This document shows, in pieces, positions 38,596 to 49,100 of a DNA stretch of 64,000 nt. A program made the translations under genes and the position numbers. Below the pieces are notes generated by a model, which saw only the letters and a program-made list of their open reading frames with translations, was not told the DNA's origin and made no database searches. The DNA comes from Stieleria bergensis (GTDB lineage Bacteria; Planctomycetota; Planctomycetia; Pirellulales; Pirellulaceae): contig CP036272.1 of NCBI GenBank assembly GCA_007745635.1, positions 1,406,792 through 1,470,791 on the forward strand, written 5' to 3'. Every line of letters begins with the position of its first letter. Within the stretch, counting starts at the first letter, position 1.

Positions 38596-38939
38596 GTCAG
38601 TCAATCATTCTGAACACCAGTGGGTGAGCACCAGACGTCCAGACAGGGTCAAAACCGGCAGTTTTTGCCAGTCAAACAGCGGGAAAAGTCTACTCTAGAA
38701 AATCTCTCTGCTCAGCGAAAGACGAATCCCAGAGAGGAGGCTGCCTGGCGAGTTCGCCCCAATCACGCCTCATTACCCAAGTTCACCCGCACCGCCAGAG
38801 GCTTCTTCCCTGACTGCGATTGGCGATTCGCCGCTTAACTGCTGGCCAAACGCTGGCAATCGCTCGGCGTGGCGATTCTAATTGTCTTGCCAAGACTCTT
38901 GAGCTGATCCCGTTTTGAATCCTCAGGCCTTTGTCAACG
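38596..38939. other. Divergent intergenic region
   Basis: About 340 bp between the ATPase gene (minus) and the zinc-ribbon membrane protein (plus). It should hold two promoters, but no clear -35/-10 pair, hairpin or gene was recognised. Confidence 0.4.
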
Positions 38940-39236
38940 ATGAGCAACAATCCCTATCAGTCTCCGTTACCCACCGATGATCGTCAGCCGGTGCCCAGCG
39001 GCGAAGTCCACGCGAATTGCCCCGGGTGTCAAAGTGTTTATGCGACCAAGGTCAAGTTCACGTTGTGGGGCGGGGCCCTCGGGCCCAAGCTCTTTCATCA
39101 TGTGAAGTGCGACCAGTGTGGGACGAAGTACAACGGGCGCAGCGGTAAATCGAACCTCGTGCCGATCTTGATTTACAACTTGGTCGCTGGGGTGATCATG
39201 TTCATTGCCGGGTTTGCCATCGCTATGACCAGGTAG
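38940..39236 (+). CDS. Small zinc-ribbon membrane protein
   Basis: A 98-residue protein starting MSNNPYQSPLPTDD, an opening common in small planctomycete membrane proteins. It has a probable zinc ribbon with CPGC and CDQC knuckles about 35 residues apart, then one C-terminal helix (LVPILIYNLVAGVIMFIAGF). Function unknown. The start is preceded by an in-frame TTG nine bases upstream, but ATG 38940 is preferred. Confidence 0.75.
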   Translation: MSNNPYQSPLPTDDRQPVPSGEVHANCPGCQSVYATKVKFTLWGGALGPKLFHHVKCDQCGTKYNGRSGKSNLVPILIYNLVAGVIMFIAGFAIAMTR

Positions 39237-39289
39237 TTGCCCGGTGGGCAGTCGGCTCCTCGCAGCGGTCGTGCTGATCAGGAGACTAG

Positions 39290-39332
39290 CGAGCCGGTGA
39301 TCTTTCGAGCCGGTGATCTTTCGAGCCGGTGA
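39290..39332. repeat. 16-bp tandem repeat, about 2.7 copies
   Basis: The unit cgagccggtgatcttt occurs at 39290-39305 and 39306-39321, with a partial third copy to 39332. It lies between the zinc-ribbon gene and the next gene. Confidence 0.85.
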
Positions 39333-39411
39333 GACAGCGGCAGGCGAACCTGACTTCGCCAGAGAGGATCTAGAAAGCAACGTTGGATTCTCGATGCAAG
39401 GAAATTGATTC

Positions 39412-40107
39412 ATGTTAGACGCAGCAAACATGCAGCGACTGGTGGACATGCAACACCGCAGCTATCGGTTGCTCAAATGGGTCAGTCAGGCGGTGACAAG
39501 TCAATTCATTCGTTTTGACACTGCCCATCAATACACCACGCTGCCCGAGGCAACGGAGCCGTGGATGGTCGAGCATTACAGCAACTTGCCTGTCAATGCT
39601 CGACCTGACAGGCAGGATTTAAAGGCATTCAGTCACTTTTTTTCGACTTACCTGTCAAACTCGTTTGATCTGGTTGCAAAACCGGGAAAGCAGCGATACT
39701 CGCCCGGGGCACATTGTTTCTGTCCGATGTGCAGCTGGTTCGTTGAGGCACCGCATCTGAAAACCAAAAAGGTGGATTCCCGAGCCAAACGCCGAGCGCA
39801 GACCATGCGTGTGAACGTGATGGCTGGATTGGCCGTTGAGCGCCATCGAAGCGTTCCGGATTCAGTCTTGGAAGGATTGCTCAAGCAGCGTTCGACGTTC
39901 GTTGATGCCAGCCTCGCTGCCTATGGCGTGGATCTGATGGAACGCGAATTGGGGATCGTCAACGGGCCGGCCGTGCTGGCACTGTGGCGTGGCTTTGCTT
40001 GGAATGAACTGGGCTCGCCCAATCCACGCTTTCAACTTTCCGCCGCCGCCATCATGGATGCACAATCTCGCTTGCTGGAATCGGTAGTCAATGGTGCGCC
40101 TTCTTGA
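39412..40107 (+). CDS. Unknown soluble protein with a CxxC motif
   Basis: A 231-residue protein starting at ATG 39412 with AAGGA nine bases upstream. It is mostly helical, with a single Cys cluster, HCFCPMCSWFVEAPHL, near residue 100 followed by a Lys/Arg-rich stretch (KTKKVDSRAKRRAQTM). A metal site is possible. There is no signal peptide or membrane helix. No family was recognised, and the neighbours do not suggest a role. Confidence 0.75.
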   Translation: MLDAANMQRLVDMQHRSYRLLKWVSQAVTSQFIRFDTAHQYTTLPEATEPWMVEHYSNLPVNARPDRQDLKAFSHFFSTYLSNSFDLVAKPGKQRYSPGAHCFCPMCSWFVEAPHLKTKKVDSRAKRRAQTMRVNVMAGLAVERHRSVPDSVLEGLLKQRSTFVDASLAAYGVDLMERELGIVNGPAVLALWRGFAWNELGSPNPRFQLSAAAIMDAQSRLLESVVNGAPS

Positions 40108-40391
40108 CGCTCTGGTGGCAGGCGAGGTCGGTTCGCCTGCGCCGCGTCAACCTGGGTGACACGGCGACGAATTCACGTTGCCCACTGTCGCAACATCCAG
40201 ATCAAAGAGTATCGTATCGTCTCTGACAGTCTTTCTCCTGAAGGCGGCCATGACCTTGACGACGCTCTGCAGGCACGCTTTGTCATGGAGACGCATTTTG
40301 AGGTTGCGATGCGCCATGTCGGATAACATGGCGAGAGAGAACGGTTGTGTACGAAGAGGCGAGTTCGCCGTGGCATCACTGAGGTGGATTG

Positions 40392-41012
40392 ATGAAGGAA
40401 ATCATTGCAAGCGTAGAGTCACTCAAAATCGTTCCGGTGGTCGCGATCGAAGATGTCCGTCACGCCGATCGGCTTGCTGACGCATTGACCGGCGGTGGCC
40501 TTCCCTGTGCCGAGATCACACTGCGTACCGAGGCTGGCCTGGCGTCCATCGAAAGACTTCGCAAACGCGATGGTTTCTTAGTGGGGGCTGGGACGGTGCA
40601 CAGTGTCACCCAAGCGAAACAAGTCGTGGACTCGGGGGCTCAGTTCATTGTCTCGCCCGGTTTCAATCCCAAGACCGTCCAGTGGTGTGTGGAAAACGAA
40701 GTGCCGATCTTTCCGGGCATTTCCAGTCCAACTGATTTGGAGATGGCCCTTGAGTTTGGCTTGGAGGTCGTCAAATTCTTCCCCGCCGAGGCCCTGGGGG
40801 GCATCAAGACGCTTCAAGCGTTTCATGGTCCCTATCACACCATTCGATTCATGCCCACCGGCGGGATCTCTGCATCCAACATCGTGGACTACTTGAACTT
40901 ACCCTTCGTGATTGCGTGTGGCGGCAGCTGGATGGTGAAGTCTGATCTGATCAGCGCGGGGCGCTTTGATGAGATCACTCAGTTGACGCGCGACGCAATG
41001 AACTTGATCTGA
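40392..41012 (+). CDS. eda: KDPG/KHG aldolase
   Basis: A 206-residue class I aldolase that cleaves 2-keto-3-deoxy-6-phosphogluconate to pyruvate and glyceraldehyde-3-phosphate. KIVPVVAIEDV opens the barrel. The catalytic Glu is in CAEITLRTEAGL, the Schiff-base Lys in EVVKFFPAEALGG, and GAGTVHSV and FMPTGGISASN bind phosphate and substrate. ATG 40392 follows an in-frame TTG. A PfkB kinase gene follows 43 bp later, matching the Entner-Doudoroff/uronate pathway. Confidence 0.94.
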   Translation: MKEIIASVESLKIVPVVAIEDVRHADRLADALTGGGLPCAEITLRTEAGLASIERLRKRDGFLVGAGTVHSVTQAKQVVDSGAQFIVSPGFNPKTVQWCVENEVPIFPGISSPTDLEMALEFGLEVVKFFPAEALGGIKTLQAFHGPYHTIRFMPTGGISASNIVDYLNLPFVIACGGSWMVKSDLISAGRFDEITQLTRDAMNLI

Positions 41013-41055
41013 ACGATTCTTTCGATCAACCGATCTCATTTAATAAGAAACCATC

Positions 41056-42159
41056 ATGACTGATCCTTTGGCGATTCGCTCGGCAGATTCCTGCGAGTTC
41101 GATCTGGTGTCTCTCGGCGAAATCATGTTGCGACTCGATCCCGGCGAGGGGCGTGTTCGCACCGCCAGGCAATTCAACGCTTGGGAAGGCGGTGGCGAGT
41201 ACAACGTCGCGCGTGGATTGCGTCGTTGTTTCGAAATGCGCACCGGTGTCGTGACGGCATTCGCTGACAACGAAGTTGGCCGCTTGCTGGAGAACTTGAT
41301 TCTGCAAGGTGGCGTGGATCCATCGATGATTCAGTGGCGGCCCGATGATGGGATCGGACGTCGCGTCCGCAACGGCTTGAACTTCACCGAGCGAGGGTTT
41401 GGAATTCGAGGTGCATTGGGAACATCCGATCGCGGCCACACCGCCGCATCCCAGCTAAAGCCAGGGGATGTCGATTGGGACGTCGTCTTTGGGCAGCGCG
41501 GTTCACGATGGCTTCACACCGGAGGCATCTTTGCCGCCTTGTCGGAGAGCACCGCCGAGCTGACGATCGAGGCAGTTCAAGCAGCCAAGCGACATGGCAC
41601 CCTTGTCTCGTATGATCTGAATTATCGACCGTCGCTTTGGAAAAGCATCGGCGGCGTGGAAAAGGCTCGCCAAGTGAATCGAGAGATCGCAAAAGATGTC
41701 GACGTGATGATTGGCAACGAGGAAGACTTCACCGCATGTTTAGGTTTCGAAGTGGAAGGCGTTGATGAGAAAATCTCCAGCATTCCAGTGGACTCCTTTC
41801 AAGCGATGATTGGAAATGTGGTCCAGGAATTTCCGAACTTTCAAGTCGTTGCCACCACGCTGCGGACGGTGAAGACAGCGACGATCAATTCCTGGGGAGC
41901 CATCTGCTGGGCCGATGGAGCCTTCTATGAAGCGACTCACCGGGAAGATCTGGAAATCCTCGACCGCGTTGGAGGCGGTGACAGCTTTGCCTCGGGTTTG
42001 ATCTACGGCCTCCTAAATGATCTTGGCCCGCAGCTGGCCGTGGAATACGGTGCCGCGCATGGAGCCCTGGCGATGACCACTGCCGGTGACACGTCAATGG
42101 CTTCCAAGGCGGAAGTCCAACGCCTGGTCGGGGGTGGCGGGGCTCGAGTGGTTCGCTAA
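41056..42159 (+). CDS. kdgK: PfkB-family sugar kinase, probable 2-keto-3-deoxygluconate kinase
   Basis: A 367-residue kinase. LVSLGEIMLRLDP is the family opening; GGGEYNVARGLRR is the substrate-side Gly motif; the C-terminal signature DRVGGGDSFASGLIYGL contains the catalytic Asp. Specificity for 2-keto-3-deoxygluconate is inferred from the eda gene 43 bp upstream, whose substrate would be its product. Other ketosugar kinases (fructokinase) are possible on sequence alone. An aldo/keto reductase gene follows. Confidence 0.85.
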   Translation: MTDPLAIRSADSCEFDLVSLGEIMLRLDPGEGRVRTARQFNAWEGGGEYNVARGLRRCFEMRTGVVTAFADNEVGRLLENLILQGGVDPSMIQWRPDDGIGRRVRNGLNFTERGFGIRGALGTSDRGHTAASQLKPGDVDWDVVFGQRGSRWLHTGGIFAALSESTAELTIEAVQAAKRHGTLVSYDLNYRPSLWKSIGGVEKARQVNREIAKDVDVMIGNEEDFTACLGFEVEGVDEKISSIPVDSFQAMIGNVVQEFPNFQVVATTLRTVKTATINSWGAICWADGAFYEATHREDLEILDRVGGGDSFASGLIYGLLNDLGPQLAVEYGAAHGALAMTTAGDTSMASKAEVQRLVGGGGARVVR

Positions 42160-42258
42160 GATTCCCAGGCTTTGACGGGCAACGGTGGTGATGGATTGGC
42201 ATTCACATCGGGAAAGCCTCTGCCCTGCACTGTCATGTCCTTTCCAAAGGTGATCCTC

Positions 42259-43308
42259 ATGCAAGTCTCGTCCTCTTCTGCGATCCCTAAGATTGTCTTT
42301 GGCACCAGTAGTCTGGGGAACATTTATCGAGTGATGGCCGAGGAGACGCGCGATCAAATCATTGGCCGCGTTCTGGACGTCTGTCCCGGAATCATTGCCT
42401 TTGATTCCGCTGGGAAGTACGGCGCCGGATTGGCGCTGGAAAATCTGGGACAATCGCTCAAGCGTTTCAATGTTCCCCAAGAGCGAGTCCTGATCAGCAA
42501 CAAACTCGGCTGGCGGCGAATTCCCTTGCAGGGTGATGAGCCAACCTTTGAGCCTGGCGTCTGGGTGGATTTGAAGCACGATGCCGTCCAAGACATCAGC
42601 TATGATGGCATCCTGCGCTGTTGGGAAGAAGGCAATCAATTCCTGGCCGGCTATGACGCTCAGCTATTGTCGGTTCACGATCCTGACGAATACCTGGCTG
42701 CCGCCGACAGCGACCAGGATCTTGAAAAGCGTTGGGATGACATTCGTGGTGCCTATCGAGCCTTGAACGAACTGCGAGAGGCTGGCAAGGCGACGGCGAT
42801 CGGGACCGGCGTCAAAGATTGGCGAATCGCACAGCAGATCCTTGAGACTTGCGACTTAGACTGGGTCATGATCGCTGGCTGCTTCACCATTTATGATCAC
42901 GACCAAGCGTTGATCGAGTTTATCGAGTCGCTGCGACGGCGAAACGTTGCGGTGATTAACTCTGCTGTGTTTCATGGCGGCTTTCTGACTGGCGGCGACT
43001 TCTTTAACTACCGCCAGCTGAACCGCGATGAGACGCGGGATGCCGAACTGTACGATTGGCGCGATCGCTTTTGGTCCCTGTGCCAGCAGTTTGAGACGAC
43101 GCCCGCAGAAGCTGCTGTCGCCTTCAGTGTGTCTCCGCCTGGTGTGGTCTCCGTCGCGCTCAACAATAGCCGCGTGAAGTGGGTGGACATCAATGCTCAC
43201 ATGGCAACGGTGGAGCTACCGCAGGCGTTCTGGCGGGAACTCAAAGAGCAGCAGTTGATTCGGCCAGACTATCCGTACCTGGGCAGCTCCTCTGCTGGTT
43301 CCCAGTAA
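42259..43308 (+). CDS. Aldo/keto reductase
   Basis: A 349-residue AKR-superfamily protein. ATG 42259 has AAGG ten bases upstream; ATG 42235 is an alternative. The usual catalytic tetrad is visible as Asp and Tyr in FDSAGKYGAGL, Lys in LISNKLGW and His in LLSVHDPDEY. It resembles sugar dehydrogenases such as D-threo-aldose or L-fucose dehydrogenase. Position after eda and kdgK suggests oxidation or reduction of a sugar feeding this pathway. Exact substrate unknown. Confidence 0.87.
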   Translation: MQVSSSSAIPKIVFGTSSLGNIYRVMAEETRDQIIGRVLDVCPGIIAFDSAGKYGAGLALENLGQSLKRFNVPQERVLISNKLGWRRIPLQGDEPTFEPGVWVDLKHDAVQDISYDGILRCWEEGNQFLAGYDAQLLSVHDPDEYLAAADSDQDLEKRWDDIRGAYRALNELREAGKATAIGTGVKDWRIAQQILETCDLDWVMIAGCFTIYDHDQALIEFIESLRRRNVAVINSAVFHGGFLTGGDFFNYRQLNRDETRDAELYDWRDRFWSLCQQFETTPAEAAVAFSVSPPGVVSVALNNSRVKWVDINAHMATVELPQAFWRELKEQQLIRPDYPYLGSSSAGSQ

Positions 43309-43485
43309 AGACAACCAGTCCTCTGGCGGGTGGCGCTGATGTCAATGAATCAGGTTTCGCTGTGAGCGAATCGGGATTGACGCCGCGCGAAGCGCTTTTG
43401 TATCGATGGAGGGAAATTCCCTCATCCCGTCGTCGTTGAACTCAGCCTGGGTGTTGGTTCTCAGCGAGCCTGACTATCCCTCCGT

Positions 43486-44421
43486 ATGATGCCGAATCGA
43501 TTCGCAGCCAGAACGCAGCTTTGCTCAGTGGTGGCCATTCGCCGATGCGCTGTGGCCATGCTGTGCTTGGGACTCACTGCGGCACTTGCTGGATGCGCTT
43601 CCTGGGCCGCCTGGGATAGCACTGAAAATGTGATCAAGCGAGCGTCCAAGCCAACGCTGCAGGACCAGCTGCCACCGGGGAAAGTGTCACGTCGTTTAGA
43701 GCTGGACACTCGCTACGTTCAGGTCAATTTTGATCCCAATCAGGCCGATCAAATTCAGTCGCTCTGGCAGTGGACCGATGAGACCGTGGTGCCCAGCGCC
43801 TTGCGGAAAGACTTGCAACGCAACGGCCTGAGAATCGGCAAGGTGATTCAAGAGCAGCGGCTGCTGTCGCGTCTGCAGACGATGAAAGACGAAACACAAG
43901 GCAATGTGCTGGACGAGTTTCTGGCTGCAGCGACCTTGTCTGGGCCACAGGCCGAAGGCGCCAAGCTGGTGCCGCTTAGTTTAGGACGCCGCATGGAATT
44001 CTCCATTCGGCAACCCTTGGCTGGCGAGCATGCCGTGATTGTCTATCAAGAGCCGCAGCCGATCGGCAAAACGCTCCTCGATCCACAATTCATCTTGGCA
44101 ATCACCGCGCTGGCTTCCGACGAAATGGGTGAAGCCAGGTTAAAGATCCGTCCCGAAGTTCAATTGGGAAGCATGCGGCCCGACGTGATTCGTGGTCAAG
44201 CCGGTTCACGCATCGACATGAGACGTGATGCGTGGTCTTTGGCAGAGCTTGAGTTTGAAATCGCTGGCGCTGAGGGAGACTGGTTCATGATCAGTGGAAC
44301 CGTGCCTCAAAAAGGGGTTGGCAAGCAGATGTTCTCGGGCAAGAGCGTGCAGCAGCAAGATCAGCTGACCGTGATGTTGCTGCGTTTTGCCAATGTTCCC
44401 AAGCCTTCTGATCAGCTCTAA
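43486..44421 (+). CDS. Lipoprotein of unknown function
   Basis: A 311-residue protein with a lipoprotein signal (AVAMLCLGLTAALAGCASWA), lipobox Leu-Ala-Gly-Cys near residue 37. ATG 43486 is followed immediately by a second ATG. The mature part mixes helices and strands with no recognised domain. Its stop overlaps that of the convergent DUF1501 gene by 4 bp, so the two transcripts collide here. Confidence 0.75.
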   Translation: MMPNRFAARTQLCSVVAIRRCAVAMLCLGLTAALAGCASWAAWDSTENVIKRASKPTLQDQLPPGKVSRRLELDTRYVQVNFDPNQADQIQSLWQWTDETVVPSALRKDLQRNGLRIGKVIQEQRLLSRLQTMKDETQGNVLDEFLAAATLSGPQAEGAKLVPLSLGRRMEFSIRQPLAGEHAVIVYQEPQPIGKTLLDPQFILAITALASDEMGEARLKIRPEVQLGSMRPDVIRGQAGSRIDMRRDAWSLAELEFEIAGAEGDWFMISGTVPQKGVGKQMFSGKSVQQQDQLTVMLLRFANVPKPSDQL

Positions 44422-45722
44422 ACCAGCGCTTCGATTGGTTTGCCCTGTTCAACCATGTAGGTTGGACGACCCGCTTGATTGACAAACTGCAATCGTTGGT
44501 TGATGCCCATCACATGGAAGATGGTCGCCAACAAGTCTTGTGGACCAATCGGAGACGTCTTGGGGACGTCGACCTTTTCGGCTGATTCGCCAATCACCTG
44601 TCCCATTTGCAAGCCACCGCCGGCCAGAGCAAGCGTGCTAAGCGGCGCCCAGTGGTCACGACCGCCACCGCCATTGATCTTCGGCGTGCGGCCAAATTCA
44701 CCACTGACAACTAGCAGCGTGTTGTCGAGTTGGCCGCGTAGCGAGAGGTCTTCGACCAAGGCGGCAACCGCTTGGTCAACTTGTGGACCCAGGCGATCCA
44801 TTGATTGCTTGATGTTGCCGTGCATGTCCCAGCCACCAAAGTTGACGGTGACAAAGCCACAGCCAGCTTCACAGAGTCGACGCGCTTGCAAGAGCTTTTC
44901 ACCAAGTCCCTTGCCATAGCGACTGACAACACGCGGGTCTTCGTACTTGAGATCGAAGGCTTGCTGCGATCGACTGAGGATGATGTCAAAGGCTTGTTGA
45001 TCAAAGGCATCCAGGCCGTTCATCACATCACTGCTGTCGATGTCACGACGCAGGTTGTCGATGCCTTTTAGCAATTCACGGCGCGAATCCAGACGCTCAC
45101 GAGCTACATTCAAAGCCATGTTGCGACGAGCTTCCCCGCCTGAATCAAATGGACCGTACGCGGTGCCCAGGAAAGCAGGGCCGTCGGCATAGATCCCATT
45201 GAGACGCACATACGTTGGCATCCCCGTGACCGGATGATTGGTTCCCCGAACGCGAGAAAGGATGGAACCGATACCCGGTCGAGATGACACCGCGCCGTTG
45301 TCCGCCAAGCGATTGTCATAGCCAGTCATGACATAGTGTGTGCCACCGGAGTGTCCACTATTCGTGTGTGCAAACGAACGCACAAATGCCATCTTGTCAG
45401 CAACCTGTGCCATGCGTTGGAAGTTGCCACCGAGAGTCACGCCCGGCAAATTTGTTTTGACTTCGCCGGTCACGCTGCGATACTCCGCCGGAGCGGTCAT
45501 CTTGGGATCAAAGGTTTCCACATGCGTCGGCCCACCACTAAGCCAAAGCCAGATGATTGATTTATCGGTCGTCGAAATCCCGGCATTGGCAGCTTCGGTT
45601 TTATTCCGCAGCATGTCACTAAGAGTCAAGCCGCCAAGTCCTAGCGCGCCAACCTGAAGAAAGTCGCGACGACTGCTGCCGTCACACTTTTCGTGACGGC
45701 GCGTGTTAGAAATTTTTAGCAT
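44418..45722 (-). CDS. DUF1501 protein with Tat signal
   Basis: A 434-residue exported protein of the sulfatase/alkaline-phosphatase-like DUF1501 family. The N terminus has a twin-arginine motif, SSRRDFLQVGALGLGGLTL. IWLWLSGGPTHVETFDPK, AFVRSFAHTNSGHSGGTHYV, TVNFGGWDMHGNIKQSMD and LLVVSGEFGRTPKINGGGGR are DUF1501 hallmarks with metal-ligand Asp and His residues. In planctomycetes such genes usually pair with DUF1549/DUF1553 genes, as here. It ends a row of five same-strand genes for exported proteins, 403 bp after the previous one. Substrate unknown. Confidence 0.92.
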   Translation of the reverse strand: MLKISNTRRHEKCDGSSRRDFLQVGALGLGGLTLSDMLRNKTEAANAGISTTDKSIIWLWLSGGPTHVETFDPKMTAPAEYRSVTGEVKTNLPGVTLGGNFQRMAQVADKMAFVRSFAHTNSGHSGGTHYVMTGYDNRLADNGAVSSRPGIGSILSRVRGTNHPVTGMPTYVRLNGIYADGPAFLGTAYGPFDSGGEARRNMALNVARERLDSRRELLKGIDNLRRDIDSSDVMNGLDAFDQQAFDIILSRSQQAFDLKYEDPRVVSRYGKGLGEKLLQARRLCEAGCGFVTVNFGGWDMHGNIKQSMDRLGPQVDQAVAALVEDLSLRGQLDNTLLVVSGEFGRTPKINGGGGRDHWAPLSTLALAGGGLQMGQVIGESAEKVDVPKTSPIGPQDLLATIFHVMGINQRLQFVNQAGRPTYMVEQGKPIEALV

Positions 45723-46125
45723 CTGTGTCTACCTGTTTGGAATGGACGAGTATGACGCAACCTTGCGTCCTGATTTCAAACAAACACATCACCAATGGAT
45801 GATGTGTCGGGCATCAGTGCGGCGGCAATCAATGCCAATCGCTCGGGTCGGCAAGCCGCCAATCATATCATGGTTGACGTTGCCGCTGTGAGATTTATGC
45901 GGGAATTGCAACGAAATCAAACGCCGTCGGAATCCGAAATCTCGCAGAATGAATGTTCGTTAAGGTCGCTCAGGGGTTTGCATAGGCAGCCTCGCGGCGG
46001 AGTGTTGGTGAAGCGGTGTACGGCGAGTTTGACGTTGGGGCTGTTTCTTCACTCGGTGACCTGTCCAGCGGTTCATCGCTATGTGCGGGAACCAATGGCA
46101 AGCGAAACAGTCTGGCGGGGTGGGG
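45723..46125. other. Gap between cytochrome-WD40 and DUF1501 genes
   Basis: About 400 bp with no supported gene, terminator or repeat. It may hold a separate promoter for the DUF1501 gene. Confidence 0.4.
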
Positions 46126-49100
46126 TTACTGTCCGACCTCCAGTGTCTTCAGAAGTTGTCCATTGGTGCTGTTCCACAAATAAACCTTGCCATCGGCTGT
46201 GCCTGCCGCAATGGTTTTGCCATCAGGCGTGATGTCCACGCAGTGCTGCCATGCCGTGGTGCCACTAAAGTTGCGAATGTTTCCGCCGTTGGACGTGCGC
46301 TGCATTCGAACTCGACGATCGCCACAGCTGGACACGACGTCGCTGCCCTCGCCGACAAAGCGAATTGCGGTGACTTGTTTTTCAAAGTTCTGAATCGTCC
46401 TCGACTGATCACCTGTGTCGGGGTTCCAGACCTTGATCGTGTTGTCCGCTGACGCCGATGCCAGCAGGCTGCCGTCATTTTTCCATGCCAGGTCCAGGAC
46501 ATAGTTGGTGTGTCCTTCCAATCGTCGCAGTGGTTGGCTGCTGATCACATCGAAGGTGCGGATGTATTTGTCCGCCGATGCGGAGGCAATGCGTTTGCCA
46601 TCGGGTGAGAATTTTGCCGCGTAAATCACATCGTCGTGGGCTTGCGGTAGAAACAGTGTTCGCTGTCCATCGTCTAGATGAAAGACCAACAGTTCCCCCG
46701 ATCGTGATGGCGTCCCCCCGGCGACCAGCAAGTGCTGTGCGGTGGCATCAAAGTCCAGCGAAGTCACGCGATGTGAAATCAATTCAGGTTGATCGGCAGC
46801 GCCAATCGTTTGTTGAAGTTTCCAGCCTGGATTGAGATCCCAGAGTCGAAGCGACTGATCAGCCCCAGTCGAAGCTAGAGTATTCGCATCAAGAAACGTG
46901 ACGCAGCGATTCGGTCCTTGATGTCCCGCAAACGCCGCGACTGCTGTCCCGGTTGTTCCATCCCAGGTGTGCACGTTACTAAACTGGCCGCCGGTGGCCA
47001 GCAGTGAACCATCGTCGGAAAACGCCACCGCGTTCAGGGGTTGCTCGGAATCCTTCGCTGCTTGATTGGCCTGCGTGACTTGTTCTTTGGCGGCGACCAA
47101 CGCTGTTTCCATTTCCTGTACTGCGGTTTTTGCCACAGGCACCTTGGCTTCGGCTTCGCGTTTATCGCGGGCAGCGATGGCTTGCTTTTGAGCGGCCAAA
47201 TTGCGAGCGGTCTCCGCACTCTGTTTGGCGGTCAATGCATCGGTGTATGGCTTTTGGGTGACAGACACCTTCTGGGTCATTTCGTTTGCTTTTTGGATCG
47301 CTGCCTGAGCCATTTGAATCGGTGCCTTCATTTCTTGTTGCAGGCGGCTGGATTCAGTTTGGGCCGTTTTGACGGCGGCCAGACTGTTTTGTGACGCCTG
47401 TTTCAACGCGTCATTTCCAGGGGTTGCGTTGGCGGCAGCGACTAATTGAGTGGAGCGTGCTTGGGCTGTTTTCAGAGCATCGGCAGCCGATTGAGCGTCC
47501 GCTTCGGCACGCAGTTTTTCTAGCAACGCTGCCCTTGCCTGTTTGGAGGCCTCGATCGCAAGCTTTTCCGCCGCAACTTTCTCAGTGGTCGCTTTGTCCA
47601 GTGCAGCGGTTTTCTCCTGCAAATCTTTGTCCGCAGTGGCGAGTTCCTCGTCAGCTTTCTTGGCGGCTTCAACTCGAGTCGGAAGTTGCTTTTCCGCGTC
47701 TTCAAGTTGCTTCTTGGCTGAAGTGACTCGGGCTTGTGCGGTTTTCTCTTGCTGCACGGCGCGCGATGCTGATAACTGCAAACGCAGATCGCCCTTCAGG
47801 TCGGCGATTCGTTGGCCATTGATGTTCCACAGTCTTGCCAGGTTGTTCTCGCCTGCGGTTGCAACTCTTGAGCCGTCGGGACTAGCGGCAACGGCCGTCA
47901 CCGGGCCACCGTGGCTGAACTGGGTGACCTGCCGTGCGCTGTTTAAATCCCAGCGTTTGGCCGTTGAATCACGACTGCCTGAAATCACTTGTAGGGGGGC
48001 ATTCGGAATCGCGGCCAAGGAGGTGATCTGATCGTTGTGTCCAGTGATCACTTTCAGTCCGTTGGTCGACCAAAGCTGGATCGAGGTGGCGTCCAGTGAT
48101 CCAATGCGCCCCTGCTGGTCGGTCATCAATGCGGCAATGCTGTTTTTGTGTTGGGTGTATTGCTGGAGCAGTTTGCCTTGAGCGGTCTCATGGATCAGGC
48201 AGATCGGCGATTCGGCCTGCACCGCAACGATCACTTGGCTGCCATCGGGTGAAAGTGTGACGCTGGTGGCTGGTCCCCGCAGTTGGTTGACTTGGCTGAT
48301 TCCGAATCCACTGCCGTTGCTTTGCCACAGTCGCACGCTGTTGTTCTGGCCAGCGGTGGCGATGACTTTGCCATCGTTTGAAATGGCAATGTCGTTGATC
48401 CTCGCACCATGGCTGGTTGCGAATCGCTGTTGAGCATTGTCGGGATTGAATCCTCGAAAAACACCGTCTGCGTAGCCCGCCAGCAAGGTGGTTCCGTCGG
48501 GGGAGAAACGCAGCGAGGTGACTGCTTGCTTGTTTCCGGCAACACTTTGCTGGAAGTGCTTGGGTTTGGGATCGCCTTCTTGTGTGGGCTGTGGATCCGA
48601 TTGCAGGTTCCAAAAAATGAGTTGTCCGTCACTGTGACCGCTGGCCAGTCGTTTGCCGTCGGCCGTGATGGCTAACCGCGTGATCGCTGGCAGCTCGCTT
48701 TCATCGGCTTGGATCAACCATTGATCGATCTGCTTTTGTTCGCCAACACTCCACAGAGTCAAAAAATTGTCGCTGGACGCTGTGGCAAGCGTTGTTGCGC
48801 CGGCGGCCGCGATGGCAGTGATGGAGGCTTGATCTGGCGACCACTGTTTGACGACGCCTTTGGGGTCAACGGAAATCGTCGTCGCTTTTTGGTTCTCGCC
48901 CAGCAAGACAATCAGCTGTCCATTGGCGCGAAAGATCGCTTGTTGCAATGCAGGACTGACAAGCGGGTGGATCTCTGGAGCAAACGCGGGGAACTGCCAG
49001 GTGCGAATCAGTTTGTCACTGCCACCGGAAACCAAGAGTCTTTCATCACGATTGGGATCATTGTTGGCATTGACCCATTCGACTGCGTTGACCGCAGCAG

